A stretch of 64,000 nucleotides of DNA from Maricaulis maris (GCF_003634045.1 NZ_RBIM01000006.1:124001-188000); one strand, 5' to 3'. Positions 34,344 through 45,230 are shown, numbered from the stretch's first letter. The notes: generated by a model from the letters alone, not told the origin. Made by a program: numbers and translations.

Positions 34344-35657
34344 TCACCCCACCCGCTCCATCACGCAGATGTAAAACCCGTCAGTGTCCGTCCGACCCGG
34401 CGAAAGCTGCAGCGCGCCATGTTCGGTGACGCAGGGTTCCAGCAATTCTTCCGCGCCGTCGCCAAGACCGCCAGAGCGGATCAGCACGTCCAGCACCGGC
34501 ACCGGCTTGAATCCCTCGATCTTGTCGAGGAAGGCGTTGACCCGGTCGCCATTTTCTTCCGGCAGGACCGAGCAGGTGATGTAAACGAGGCGGCCGCCCG
34601 GCTTCACATAGCGATGACCGCGTTCCAGCACGATGTCCTGTTCGGCCATGCGCTTTTCCAGCGCCATCGGCTTCAACCGCCATTTGGCGTCGGGACGGCG
34701 GCGCCAGGTGCCGGTTCCGGTACAGGGGGCGTCGCAGAAGACGACATCCATTTTCTCAACAAAGCCGCCCAAGGCCTTGTCTTCGCTATCGTCGTGAACC
34801 TGGACATTGCGCACATCGGCGCGCTTGAGACGCGGCCAGATGGCGCGCAGCCGGCGCCAGTCAATGTCCCAAGCATGGACCTGTCCGGTATTGTGCAGCA
34901 GGGCTGACAGGGCCAGCGTCTTGCCGCCGGCACCGGCGCAATAATCCAGTATCTGCTCGCCTGCACGGGCGCCCGAGGCGAGCGCTGCCAGCTGCGAGCC
35001 GATATCCTGGACCTCGACCCAGCCCTTGCCATAGGCGGGAATGCTCTCGGCCGCCGCCGACTTGCCGCGCGGGTCGCGCTGCGGGATGCGAATACCTGAG
35101 CGCACCAAAGGGCTATTTTCAGCCGCTTTCAGTTTCGACGATACCTCTTTGAAAGCACGATCAAAATCGACCTTTGCTTCATTCACCCTGAGATCGACCG
35201 GAGCCCGTGAAGAGAGCCTCCGCCCCTCTTCCGCCGCCGCCTCACCAAAGGCCCGGATCAGGCTTTCTTCCAGCCATTCCGGCACGTCACCACGGATATG
35301 AAGCGGCGCGTCGGAAATGTCCCGCGCCAAGCCCTCTCGCTCGGCGTCGGTCAGCTTTTCCGGCGCGTGGTCATCACCGTCAAACATGGCGTCAATGGCA
35401 TCGGCCTCGATGCCCCAAACCCGACCGACCGTGCCGATCGCCAGCGTGCGGGGCGCATCACCTTCCATCGCGAAGGCGGTCGAGGACTGGTGACGCAGCG
35501 CGTCGAGCACCAGCCCGCCAATCCAGGCCCGATCACCCGAGCCGGCAAAGCGGTGCGCCTTGCCCCAATCGCGCACGGCATCCTTCACCGGCTGGTGCTG
35601 GGTCTGGAGCGTGTCGAGAATCTCGATGGCCGCGGCAATGCGTGCGCCGTCTCTCAT
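34344..35657 (-). CDS. RsmB/NOP family RNA (cytosine-C5) methyltransferase
   Basis: A 437-residue enzyme. The N-terminal half resembles the NusB-like RNA-binding part of RsmB, and the C-terminal half is the SAM-binding domain with the two Cys motifs: DAPCTGTGTWRRRPD and YITCSVLPEENGDRV. It methylates cytosine in 16S rRNA or a tRNA; RsmB (C967) is the closest known type, but the exact site is unproven. It overlaps the DUF3088 gene upstream by 4 bp (ATGA), the last gene of a three-gene run. Confidence 0.88.
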   Translation of the reverse strand: MRDGARIAAAIEILDTLQTQHQPVKDAVRDWGKAHRFAGSGDRAWIGGLVLDALRHQSSTAFAMEGDAPRTLAIGTVGRVWGIEADAIDAMFDGDDHAPEKLTDAEREGLARDISDAPLHIRGDVPEWLEESLIRAFGEAAAEEGRRLSSRAPVDLRVNEAKVDFDRAFKEVSSKLKAAENSPLVRSGIRIPQRDPRGKSAAAESIPAYGKGWVEVQDIGSQLAALASGARAGEQILDYCAGAGGKTLALSALLHNTGQVHAWDIDWRRLRAIWPRLKRADVRNVQVHDDSEDKALGGFVEKMDVVFCDAPCTGTGTWRRRPDAKWRLKPMALEKRMAEQDIVLERGHRYVKPGGRLVYITCSVLPEENGDRVNAFLDKIEGFKPVPVLDVLIRSGGLGDGAEELLEPCVTEHGALQLSPGRTDTDGFYICVMERVG

Positions 35658-36064
35658 GTCGGATATCCGTCTTGCAGGGGCGCACTCGGGCGCGGTTTAT
35701 TCGGCTGGGCGCCGGTATAGCACGCCGCCAGCTGGCGGCAGATGGCCTTGGGGTCGGTATAGATCCGGCGACCGCCCACGACCGCTTCGGGCTCGACATG
35801 GGCGATCGTGTCGTCGGCCAGGATGAGCGTCGGCGCATTCTGATGGTCCGCGTCCAGCAGCGTCACGATCTCCGCGCGCGGACGGGCATAGTCGATCCGC
35901 ACCAGGGTGATCGCGTCCGCCCAGTGCGGATTGACCTTGAGTGCGCCCTCCATCGTGCAGCAATCGGCGCACAGCCAGGGACCGCCGTCTGCGTCGTCCC
36001 AGGCGCCGGTCAGCAGGAAGAGGATGTCCTGGCCGGTCTCGATCATCGGCTGGTCCTGCCTCAT
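35654..36064 (-). CDS. DUF3088 family protein
   Basis: A 136-residue protein with the DUF3088 pattern: DILFLLTGAWDD, a cysteine-rich loop CADCCTMEGAL, LVRIDYARPRAEIVTLL, then APTLILADD and RRIYTDPKAICRQL. It looks like a thioredoxin-like fold without proven activity; the CxxC is suggestive. The ATG at 36064 overlaps the MAPEG stop (ATGA) and the stop overlaps the start of the methyltransferase, so all three are coupled. Confidence 0.82.
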   Translation of the reverse strand: MRQDQPMIETGQDILFLLTGAWDDADGGPWLCADCCTMEGALKVNPHWADAITLVRIDYARPRAEIVTLLDADHQNAPTLILADDTIAHVEPEAVVGGRRIYTDPKAICRQLAACYTGAQPNKPRPSAPLQDGYPT

Positions 36065-36477
36065 CGCGTGAAGATCCCGACCGCCAGCGTGATCCAAAAG
36101 GCCAGCAGGACGAAGACGCCGGCCGCGAAGCTGTAAAAGCGCCAGCGCAGATTATTGCTGGTGGTATGGATCACCGCATGGATGATGCGCAGCGCCGCCC
36201 AGACCCAGGCCAGCGCCGCGAGGACCGGGCCACCCAGACCCAGCACAAGCGCCAGGATGACACCGACGAAGAACAGGGTCGGCGTTTCCATCTGGTTCTG
36301 GAAGGCGTTGGAGACCTGCTGAACCTTGCGCGGCCAGGCGCGCTGGCCGAGCACGATATCGGCCGGCTTGACCTTTCCGGACCCGACCGCGCCGGTGCGC
36401 ATCAACGCATTGGCGAACAGCAGGACAAAGGTCAGGGCGACTTGCACCAGAAGCGGATAAATCAAAGCGTCAGACAT
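36061..36477 (-). CDS. MAPEG family membrane protein
   Basis: A 138-residue membrane protein with four hydrophobic segments and the MAPEG signature N-F-x-x-Q-x-E-T-P (NAFQNQMETPTLFFVGV). MAPEG proteins include glutathione transferases, but bacterial members of this kind lack proven substrates. The start at 36477 (MSDALIYPLLVQVALTF) was chosen at the beginning of the first membrane segment. First gene of a run with DUF3088 and the RNA methyltransferase. guaB ends 119 bp upstream on the same strand. Confidence 0.85.
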   Translation of the reverse strand: MSDALIYPLLVQVALTFVLLFANALMRTGAVGSGKVKPADIVLGQRAWPRKVQQVSNAFQNQMETPTLFFVGVILALVLGLGGPVLAALAWVWAALRIIHAVIHTTSNNLRWRFYSFAAGVFVLLAFWITLAVGIFTR

Positions 36478-36507
36478 CAGGCTTCCCCTTGGAAAAATGG
36501 ATGGAAA

Positions 36508-36523
36508 CGGGGTAGTCACCCCG
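36508..36523 (-). terminator. candidate terminator after guaB
   Basis: On the minus strand CGGGGT pairs with ACCCCG around a 4-nt GACT loop, followed by TTTCC and, a little later, another run of T. The hairpin lies about 75 bp after the guaB stop and 31 bp before the MAPEG start. The U-run is weak. Confidence 0.4.
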
Positions 36524-36596
36524 CCACCAACCGGCAATCTCCGCCCGGGCATGGCCTCCATGCGAAGATGGCGGCTTGCCCTCACCGGCTATCTGT

Positions 36597-38210
<1,614 letters not shown>

Positions 38211-38239
38211 CTATCCGCTCGAGTTGTGGGGGCAATCAT

Positions 38240-39562
38240 ATGGAAGACATCGACGGGTTTGACGCCAAAGGCGAGCGAGCACGACTATTTCCTGTATTGG
38301 CCGACAGCTCGAAGGAAGGCCGCACGCTTTCAATTGTTCTGGCCACCTTGGCACAGGTTCCCGAGTTTGCCGCCAGTGTATTGAACGCGATCAATCGACG
38401 TCATGGCACTCGCACGAAAGTCGAATGCTTTACGGAAGTAACCTTCGCCAAGCGCGGCGGAGAGAAGCTCCGCCCGGACGGCCTGATAGTCGTCAGCACC
38501 GGTCGGACAAAATGGTCGGCGTTTGTCGAGGCCAAGATTGGAAATGCCGCGCTGCGCCAAGATCAGATCGAAGCCTATCTAAGGCTCGCAAAAGACGTTG
38601 GTGTCGATGCCGTCATAACAATGACCAATGATTTTGCACCACTGCCCGAACACCATCCGCTCGACGTTGACCGGCGTTTGTTGAGAAAAGTCAGCCTGCT
38701 GCACTTCTCCTGGTTCTCAATGCTCACCACCATCAACTTGTTGGCACTGAACGATGATGTCGCTGATGCAGACCATGCTTATCTACTTCGCGAATTAGAG
38801 CGCTTCCTCATTCACCCAAGCGCGGGCCTCAGACGTTTCGATAGCATGGGGACCGAGTGGACCGACGTGCTTGACCGGCTGCGCGCAGGAACGAACCTTC
38901 CAAAGAATTCACCTGAGGTGCTCGGCGTCGTTGCTAGCTGGCATAGTGAACTGAGGGACCTTTGCCTCTTATTGGCAAGGAAGACGGGAGCTTCCGCAGA
39001 CCTCAAGCTTTCGCCGAAACATCGATCTGACCCCCGTGACCGTATTCAGTTTGATGCTGACCTCTTGTCGCGATCAAAATTACTGCGTGGAACAATCTTG
39101 GTGCCCGACGCTGCGGCGGCAATCGAAATTGAAGCCGACCTGAGCACGCGGACCATTCGCACCTCAATGAAACTTGAGGCGCCAAAGGATAAGGCTCAGC
39201 AAAAATCAAGGGTGAACTGGCTCCTGCGGCAGCTTAAAGATTGCGAGGCGGACAAGGTCACGGTGATGGCCAACTGGCCCGGCACGGCACCACAAACGAC
39301 ATCGACCGTCGCCGCTGCCCGCGATGATGATCGAATACATGCTCATTCGAACAGGGCGATTGTTCCCGGCTCATTCGTCGTCATGAAACTGATGACCGAT
39401 GGACGACGGTTCGCAGGCCGCAAAACATTCATCGAAAGCCTCGAGCAGCTCGTTGTGGATGACTTCTACGGCGACGTTGCTCAAAGGCTCACGGCTTGGC
39501 GCGCGCCCCCGCCTAAGCTCCGCAGCGCCGTTGAAGACACGGATGACGGCGAGGACACCTAG
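38240..39562 (+). CDS. PD-(D/E)XK-nuclease-like protein of unknown function
   Basis: A 440-residue soluble protein. Around residues 78-110 it has the core of a PD-(D/E)XK nuclease: RPDGLIVV (Asp80), then FVEAKIG (Glu97, Lys99), then RQDQIEAYL. The rest (helical middle, C-terminal beta-rich region with a charged tail) gives no known domain. It is less GC-rich than its neighbours and stands alone, with a large palindromic repeat just after its end, so it looks acquired. It may be a defence or repair enzyme; the function is not shown by the sequence. The ATG at 38240 was preferred to the frame opening at 38159. Confidence 0.65.
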   Translation: MEDIDGFDAKGERARLFPVLADSSKEGRTLSIVLATLAQVPEFAASVLNAINRRHGTRTKVECFTEVTFAKRGGEKLRPDGLIVVSTGRTKWSAFVEAKIGNAALRQDQIEAYLRLAKDVGVDAVITMTNDFAPLPEHHPLDVDRRLLRKVSLLHFSWFSMLTTINLLALNDDVADADHAYLLRELERFLIHPSAGLRRFDSMGTEWTDVLDRLRAGTNLPKNSPEVLGVVASWHSELRDLCLLLARKTGASADLKLSPKHRSDPRDRIQFDADLLSRSKLLRGTILVPDAAAAIEIEADLSTRTIRTSMKLEAPKDKAQQKSRVNWLLRQLKDCEADKVTVMANWPGTAPQTTSTVAAARDDDRIHAHSNRAIVPGSFVVMKLMTDGRRFAGRKTFIESLEQLVVDDFYGDVAQRLTAWRAPPPKLRSAVEDTDDGEDT

Positions 39563-39590
39563 TTCACCAGCGCACCCAGCGCAAATCTCG

Positions 39591-39721
39591 CCATACTTTA
39601 CTTGCCAGCCAGCAGGCCGCAGTGACTTCGCGCCGTCAAGGCCGCCTTCGGCGCCGCGTAGCGGGCATGCGCCTTGACGGCGCGAAGTCACTGCGGCGAA
39701 ATCTCTGCAAGGAAAGAATGG
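39591..39721. repeat. large nested palindrome, copy 2 (131 bp, reverse orientation)
   Basis: Bounded by CCATAC...GAATGG. The inner arms 39617-39642 and 39671-39696 are a perfect 26-bp inverted repeat around a 28-nt loop. The reverse complement of the loop matches the loop of 45951-46081 at 23 of 28 positions, and the reverse of its left outer end (CCTGCTGGCTGGCAAG) matches the right outer ends of the other copies. The inner stem differs from the other copies. Confidence 0.85.
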
Positions 39722-39770
39722 GGCGGTCAGCGCGCCGCGCCAGCCCTCACAAGGGCGGCCGCCCCCCGCC

Positions 39771-40484
39771 CTAACGCAACCAGGCAAAGGCCCGCGTCAA
39801 AAACGCCTGCGCATCGTCCCGCACCGGCTCACCATGCGCAAACAGGACGGTTCTGGCCGGCCAGGCGAAGATGCGGTCGATGGCGGCGCGCGCCCGCTTC
39901 CGGTCGCGGAAGGCGAGACGGAATTTGCCCGGGACGGCGGGCTCCGGCCCGGTCATCCGGTCCCAGCGCGCGACCCAGCTTCGCCAGCCGGAATACCAGT
40001 CATCCGGCAGGTGCTGGATCAGGTCGGTGAAGATCACCGTGCCGCTGGACCGATGATAGAAGACGACTTCGGTGGTGATCCTGTTGCCGGGCACGACGAC
40101 CTGGTCGATCTGTCCGGCCCAGGCCGGATCTGCGGTGTCGGTCAATTCGGTGTCGAATTTCAGATCCGGGAGTTGGGCCGCCATGCCCGGCGCGCCGTGC
40201 AGGCGGGCGGCGGGATAGGCGGACTGCCAGTCGGACAGGGCGAGATGGTGCAGGCTGTTGGGCGCCACGATATGGGCGACCAGGCCGAGCGCGTCGATCT
40301 CGCGCTTGCGGGCTTCGTTCAGCGCCACCGGCGACCACACCCAGAGCCGGTCATCATCGAGGCGGATAACCACCATCCGCGTGGGGTAGTGAAATCCCGC
40401 TGCGGCTGTGACGACGTCGCCGGACGCGGTCCAGATCCCGTCTGACAGGCACCGCAAGGTCGAATTGTCCGTTGTTGCGGCCAT
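39771..40484 (-). CDS. DUF4336 family protein
   Basis: A 237-residue protein with the DUF4336 pattern: DGIWTASGDV, FHYPTRMVVIRLDDDRLWVWSPVAL, VAPNSLHHLAL and the HLPDDWYSGW region, followed by LFAHGEPVRDDA. The family looks like a metallo-beta-lactamase-derived fold that lacks most metal ligands, although several His and Asp residues remain. Function is unknown. It is convergent with the PD-(D/E)XK gene, the repeat lying between them. Confidence 0.8.
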   Translation of the reverse strand: MAATTDNSTLRCLSDGIWTASGDVVTAAAGFHYPTRMVVIRLDDDRLWVWSPVALNEARKREIDALGLVAHIVAPNSLHHLALSDWQSAYPAARLHGAPGMAAQLPDLKFDTELTDTADPAWAGQIDQVVVPGNRITTEVVFYHRSSGTVIFTDLIQHLPDDWYSGWRSWVARWDRMTGPEPAVPGKFRLAFRDRKRARAAIDRIFAWPARTVLFAHGEPVRDDAQAFLTRAFAWLR

Positions 40485-40664
40485 GTGGTCACGCTAGGCA
40501 CCGGGCGGCCTGCGGGCAAGCTGCCGCGAACACACGCCCGGTTGCCGCCCTAATACGGCCCGCAAATAACCTTCCCGCCTCCCCGCTATCGCCTTGCGCG
40601 AGCGCTGCAGTAACAGCGCGCCGGGTGAGGCTGGCGCGTAACATCGGCCAATGGGGAGGCCCGC

Positions 40665-41081
40665 ATGCGCAAGCGCTTTCGCAAACGCGATGACCAGGCA
40701 GAGGTCAACATGACCCCGATGCTGGATATCGTCTTCATCCTGCTGATTTTCTTCATCGTCACCGCCACTTTCCTGTCCGAGGAGGGCGTCGATATGCGTC
40801 CACCGCCGGAATGCGAAGGCGCCGGGTGCGATGCGCCGGACCGACCGGTCATCCTGATCCAGGTCGATGGCGACAACCAGGTCTTCGTCAACCAGGACCG
40901 GACCGATATCGAACGGGTCCTGGCATCCATCAACCGCCATCGCGCCGAAAACCCGGAAAGTGCCGTCTTGCTGGAAGTCCATGACGAGAGCGATCACGGT
41001 GTCGTGGTCCGGATCTGGGATGAGATGAGCGCCAATGGCGTACCGGTGTCGATTCAGCGGACGGAGCCGGCGGCAGGCTGA
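40665..41081 (+). CDS. ExbD/TolR family protein
   Basis: A 138-residue protein with one membrane segment at about residues 15-35 (NMTPMLDIVFILLIFFIVTA), the typical ExbD signature whose aspartate carries protons, and a periplasmic domain. It normally works with an ExbB/TolQ partner to energise outer-membrane processes. Here it stands alone: no exbB, tolQ or tonB gene is adjacent. GGGGAGG precedes the ATG. The periplasmic part has an unusual Cys-rich short loop (PPPECEGAGCDAPD). Confidence 0.9.
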   Translation: MRKRFRKRDDQAEVNMTPMLDIVFILLIFFIVTATFLSEEGVDMRPPPECEGAGCDAPDRPVILIQVDGDNQVFVNQDRTDIERVLASINRHRAENPESAVLLEVHDESDHGVVVRIWDEMSANGVPVSIQRTEPAAG

Positions 41082-41179
41082 CCACGCCCATGCCCACACA
41101 CAATCTGTGGGTTTGAGGCGACCAAATTTTAACGCCGCCACGCTAGAAGACGTCGTCATCGCTATAGTTGGGGAGCGAT

Positions 41180-43231
41180 ATGCGCGTCTTTACCTGCCTG
41201 TTCACGGAACACAATCTCTGGCTTGTCCTGCTGGCGGCTGCCATGTGCGCCACCGGCTCGGTCGTGACCATGCATCTCTATCGCCGCGGCCTGAGCACGC
41301 GCGGTGCCGAGAAGTCCGGCTGGCTGTTCCTGACGGCGGTCTGCGCTGGCTCCTCGATCTGGGCGACCCATTTCATTGCCATGCTGGGTTTTCAACCCGG
41401 CGTTCCGGTGACGTTTGACGCCACGCTGACCCTCGTCTCCATGATCCTGGCGATTGCCGGCACCGGCGCCGGCCTCGCCTTGTCCGGCATGCGATTCAGC
41501 CGCCATGCCCCGGCCATCGGCGGCTGTGTGTTCGGTCTCGCCATCGCCGCGATGCACTTCACCGGCATGTTCGCTTATCGCGTCGATGGTCTGGTCGATT
41601 GGGATCAGGCCTATGTCACCGCCTCGATCGGGCTCGCGGCCGGCCTGGCTGGGATGGCCTTCTGGGCAGTTGAGCGCTGGAAGAACGGGCCAGCGGTTTT
41701 CATCGCACCGGGCATCCTTGTTGTCGCGATTGTCGCCCTGCATTTCACGGGCATGGCAGCCTTCGTCGTCACGCCGATTGCCGGCATGGAAGTGGGCGCC
41801 GACAGTGCCGCCTTCCGGGCCATGGCATTGTCTGTCGCCGTGGCCGGGATGGTGATCATCGGGACTGGCGTCACCAGCTATCTGATCGATCACCGCACCC
41901 GCGAGGAAAGCGACGAACAATTGCGCCACATGGCGCTGCATGACCCGCTGACCGGCCTCGCCAACCGCACCAGTTTCAACACCTATCTGGACGCCCGCCT
42001 CGCCAGCCCCGACGCGGACGGCGTGGCCGTGGTCGGAATCGACCTCAATCGGTTCAAGGAAATCAACGATGTCTGGGGACATGAGGCCGGCGATGCCGTG
42101 CTCTGCGCCCTCGCCGAACGGCTCAAGGGCCTGGCCGGCCAGACCCATTTTGCGGCCCGTCTGGGCGGCGACGAATTTTGCGTCGTGCTGAACGCGGAAA
42201 ACCGCATTGCCCTCCAGGAGCGCGTCGACACCATTGAGCAGATGTTCGCGACGCCGGTGAGCTATGGCGAATACGAGTCCGCCACGGGTGCGAGCATCGG
42301 CGTCGCGGTCTTCCCGCATGATGGCGCTGATCGCGACAGCCTGGTCCGCAATGCCGACCTGGCCATGTACAAGGCCAAGATGGATCCGATGCTGGACGTC
42401 TGCTTTTACGACACCGAACTCGGCGACGAGGTTCGCGAACGTCGCGCCATGGCCAATGATCTGCGCCATGCGATCGAGAATGACCAGTTGCACGTCCATT
42501 ATCAGGTCCAGACATCGATCGGGACCGGCGAAATCCGCGGTTATGAGGCGTTGCTCCGCTGGACCCATCCGCGCCTCGGCGCGATCGGCCCCGACACCTT
42601 CATCCCGCTGGCCGAGGCCAACGGGCTGATCCTGCCACTAGGTGAATGGGTCATGCGACAGGCCTGCCGGGACGCGGCGTCCTGGGACAATGATCACAAG
42701 GTCGCGGTCAACCTGTCGGCCGTGCAGCTGACCCATTCGGGCCTCGCCCGCCAGATCCAGCAAATCCTGCTGGAAACCGGCCTGCCGGTGAAGCGCCTGG
42801 AAATCGAGCTGACGGAAACAGCGCTGATCAAGGACAAGGTGCAATCCATGCATATCATGCGTCAGATCAAGGCGCTGGGCGTGTCCGTGGCACTGGATGA
42901 TTTTGGCACCGGCTATTCCTCGCTCGACATCCTGCGCACCTTCCCCTTCGACAAGATCAAGCTCGACAAGTCCTTCACCGGCGAGCTGGAAAGCGACCAT
43001 CGCTCGCTGGCCGTGGTGCGTGCCATCCTGGCGCTGGCCAAGAGCCTGGGAATTCCGGTCCTTGCAGAGGGCATCGAAACGATGACGCAGCTCGACCTGC
43101 TGCGCGACGAGGCCTGCGACGAAGGTCAGGGCTTCTTCCTGGGACGCCCGGCGCCGATGGATATCCTGGCCGAGACACCGGCATCAGACATCGTGCTGGC
43201 GGATGCCGTGCCCAAGAGCGGTACGGCGTAG
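41180..43231 (+). CDS. MHYT-GGDEF-EAL c-di-GMP signalling protein
   Basis: A 683-residue membrane protein. The MHYT sensor (about residues 1-240) has seven hydrophobic segments and His/Met motifs THFIAM, MHFTGM and LHFTGM that may bind copper or another ligand. The GGDEF domain has an intact active site GGDEF at 329-333. The EAL domain begins with EALLRW at 456-461 and has the DDFGTG motif. Both synthesis and breakdown of cyclic di-GMP are therefore possible; which dominates cannot be told. The ATG at 41180 follows GGGGAG. Confidence 0.93.
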   Translation: MRVFTCLFTEHNLWLVLLAAAMCATGSVVTMHLYRRGLSTRGAEKSGWLFLTAVCAGSSIWATHFIAMLGFQPGVPVTFDATLTLVSMILAIAGTGAGLALSGMRFSRHAPAIGGCVFGLAIAAMHFTGMFAYRVDGLVDWDQAYVTASIGLAAGLAGMAFWAVERWKNGPAVFIAPGILVVAIVALHFTGMAAFVVTPIAGMEVGADSAAFRAMALSVAVAGMVIIGTGVTSYLIDHRTREESDEQLRHMALHDPLTGLANRTSFNTYLDARLASPDADGVAVVGIDLNRFKEINDVWGHEAGDAVLCALAERLKGLAGQTHFAARLGGDEFCVVLNAENRIALQERVDTIEQMFATPVSYGEYESATGASIGVAVFPHDGADRDSLVRNADLAMYKAKMDPMLDVCFYDTELGDEVRERRAMANDLRHAIENDQLHVHYQVQTSIGTGEIRGYEALLRWTHPRLGAIGPDTFIPLAEANGLILPLGEWVMRQACRDAASWDNDHKVAVNLSAVQLTHSGLARQIQQILLETGLPVKRLEIELTETALIKDKVQSMHIMRQIKALGVSVALDDFGTGYSSLDILRTFPFDKIKLDKSFTGELESDHRSLAVVRAILALAKSLGIPVLAEGIETMTQLDLLRDEACDEGQGFFLGRPAPMDILAETPASDIVLADAVPKSGTA

Positions 43232-43272
43232 ACGTACACGATCGCTAATCGTCAGTGGCGTCGCTGGCGCCC

Positions 43273-44103
43273 CTACCGCTTGAACCCCATTGCCACCACA
43301 AAGGTCTCCGCACTTTCCGAACGGCTGGCGTCGGGCTTGAAGTGGCGGACTTTCTCGAAATTGGCTTTCAGGAAGTTCAGCAATTCGCCGTCCGATCCAC
43401 CCTGGAAAACCTTGGCAATGAAAAAGCCGCCAGGCGTAAGGGTTTCGGCGGCGAAATGCGCGGCGAGCTCCGCAAGGGCAACGATGCGCAAATGGTCGGT
43501 GCTCTTGTGGCCGGTCGTCCACGGCGCGAGATCGGAGATCACGGCGTCGGCGGCGCCGCCCATCTCCGCCTTGACCAGAGCCGGCGCGTCATCATCGGTG
43601 AAGTCTTTTTCCAGCAGGGTCGCGCCGGCAATCGCCTCGATTTCCAGCAAGTCGATACCGACAACTTCCGAGGCGCCCGCCTTCAGCGCCACCTGCACCC
43701 AGCCGCCCGGCGCCGAGCCGAGATCGACCACGCGCATGCCGGGCTTGAGCAGTTTGAAACGCTCGTCCAGCTGCAGCAGCTTGTAGGCGGCGCGCGAGCG
43801 ATAGCCCTCCATCTGGGCTTTCTTGACATAAGGATCATTGAGCTGGCGCTGCAGCCAGCGGGTCGAGGAGGTCTTGCGGCCGCGCGCCGTCTTGACCCGT
43901 TCAAACATCTGCTTGGCAGCCCGGGCGTCGCCGCCCTTCTTCATCGGACCGGACTGGCGACGACGGCGTTTGTCACTACTGCCCCAGCCGGGAAGTTCAG
44001 CATTGCTGTCGGCATCGCGGCCCTCGCCGTCAGCCTCGTCCTTGCCGCCCTGATCCTTGGGCGGGGTCGGCTCGTCCGGCGGTGTCTTGTCGTCGTCGCT
44101 CAT
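43273..44103 (-). CDS. rlmE: 23S rRNA (uridine-2'-O)-methyltransferase RlmE
   Basis: A 276-residue FtsJ-type enzyme that 2'-O-methylates U2552 of 23S rRNA. The SAM-binding motif is VVDLGSAPGGWVQVAL; the K-D-K-E catalytic residues are represented by YKLLQLDE, SDLAPWTTG, FFIAKVFQGG and SAETFVVAMGF. An N-terminal extension of about 60 Asp/Lys/Gly-rich residues precedes the core, unlike the short E. coli enzyme. It overlaps the ppx/gppA start by 4 bp (ATGA). Confidence 0.92.
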   Translation of the reverse strand: MSDDDKTPPDEPTPPKDQGGKDEADGEGRDADSNAELPGWGSSDKRRRRQSGPMKKGGDARAAKQMFERVKTARGRKTSSTRWLQRQLNDPYVKKAQMEGYRSRAAYKLLQLDERFKLLKPGMRVVDLGSAPGGWVQVALKAGASEVVGIDLLEIEAIAGATLLEKDFTDDDAPALVKAEMGGAADAVISDLAPWTTGHKSTDHLRIVALAELAAHFAAETLTPGGFFIAKVFQGGSDGELLNFLKANFEKVRHFKPDASRSESAETFVVAMGFKR

Positions 44104-45230
44104 TCGTCCGATCCCGTGGTCTGCGTCGCCGGGGTTGTGCTCTCGCCCTTGCGGCGACGGCGCCTGCGCTTCTTGGACTTTCGCATCAGATTGAGCAACA
44201 TGCCTTCGCGCAAGCCCCGATCGCCCACACGCAAGCGTTCGGCCGGCCAGAGTTCCGCGACGGCCTCATAGATCGCGCAGCCAGCAAGGACGAGCTCGGC
44301 CCGGTCAGTCCCGATGGTCGGCTCCTGGGCACGTCCATGAATGTCCAGCTCACGCAGGCGCTTGCAGGCGTCCAACGCCTCCTCGCCGGTCATCCACAAC
44401 CCATCCACCTTGGAGCGGTCATAGCGTGGCAGACGCAAATGGACACCGGCCATCGAGGTGACCGTTCCCGACGTTCCCACCAGATGGGCCCGACCTTCGC
44501 GGAACAGCGGCCGCATCGCCTTGGCACCGCGCGGCGTCTTCATCAGGTCGCGGGCATAGGCCTTCATCTCGGCATACCATTCAGCACGATCGCCCTCGCG
44601 TTCGGGAAAGCGCTCCGACAGGGTGACCACGCCGACCGGTGTCGAGGTCCAGGATTTCATCGGCGGACGGCCGCCGCTTTCGCGGCCGCCACGGCGTCGC
44701 CATTCGGCGAGGTCGACCCAGGACAGCTCGGTCGAACCGCCCCCGATATCGATGACCAGGGCCGCTTCCTTGTCCTCGTCGAGCAAGTCGACACAGCCAT
44801 GCACGGCCAGTCGCGCCTCTTCCTCGGCAGAGATGAGATCAAAGGTCAGCCCGGTCTCGCGCTCGACCCGGTCGAGAAAGTCCTGGCCATTGACCGCCAT
44901 GCGGCAGGCCTGGGTGGCGATGGAGCGATGCTTGACCACATTCTGGCGCCGGATCTTGTCGGCACAGACTTTCAGCGCTTCGACGGCCCGGTCCATGGCG
45001 CCCTCGGAAAGCGCACCACTGCCGGTTATCCCCTCACCGAGGCGGACAACGCGCGAGAAGGCGTCGACAACATGAAAACTGCTGCCCGAGCGCTGCGCCA
45101 GGAGCATGCGGCAATTATTGGTACCCAGATCAATCGCGCCGTACACGGGAGATGGCGCGCGTTTGCGCCCTCTCCGCTTGCGTGCGGCGGCGTCCTTGCC
45201 CGGAGAGCCCCGGGACGATGGCTCCGCCAT
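44100..45230 (-). CDS. Ppx/GppA family exopolyphosphatase/phosphatase
   Basis: A 376-residue phosphatase with the actin-like fold. The N-terminal phosphate motif is GAIDLGTNNCRMLLA (about residues 30-44), and VIDIGGGSTELSW (about 155) is the second. It hydrolyses polyphosphate or pppGpp; the sequence does not decide which. The ATG at 45230 (MAEPSSRG) was chosen over an upstream frame to 45320. The last 20 residues are lysine/arginine-rich. rlmE follows by overlap, so the two form an operon. Confidence 0.87.
   Translation of the reverse strand: MAEPSSRGSPGKDAAARKRRGRKRAPSPVYGAIDLGTNNCRMLLAQRSGSSFHVVDAFSRVVRLGEGITGSGALSEGAMDRAVEALKVCADKIRRQNVVKHRSIATQACRMAVNGQDFLDRVERETGLTFDLISAEEEARLAVHGCVDLLDEDKEAALVIDIGGGSTELSWVDLAEWRRRGGRESGGRPPMKSWTSTPVGVVTLSERFPEREGDRAEWYAEMKAYARDLMKTPRGAKAMRPLFREGRAHLVGTSGTVTSMAGVHLRLPRYDRSKVDGLWMTGEEALDACKRLRELDIHGRAQEPTIGTDRAELVLAGCAIYEAVAELWPAERLRVGDRGLREGMLLNLMRKSKKRRRRRRKGESTTPATQTTGSDE

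Noticed and set aside
34181-34429. An 82-codon plus-strand frame after the second sulfotransferase with a hydrophobic stretch
   Set aside because: It runs into the end of the RNA methyltransferase gene on the other strand and has no clear ribosome-binding site; the hydrophobic segment alone is not enough.
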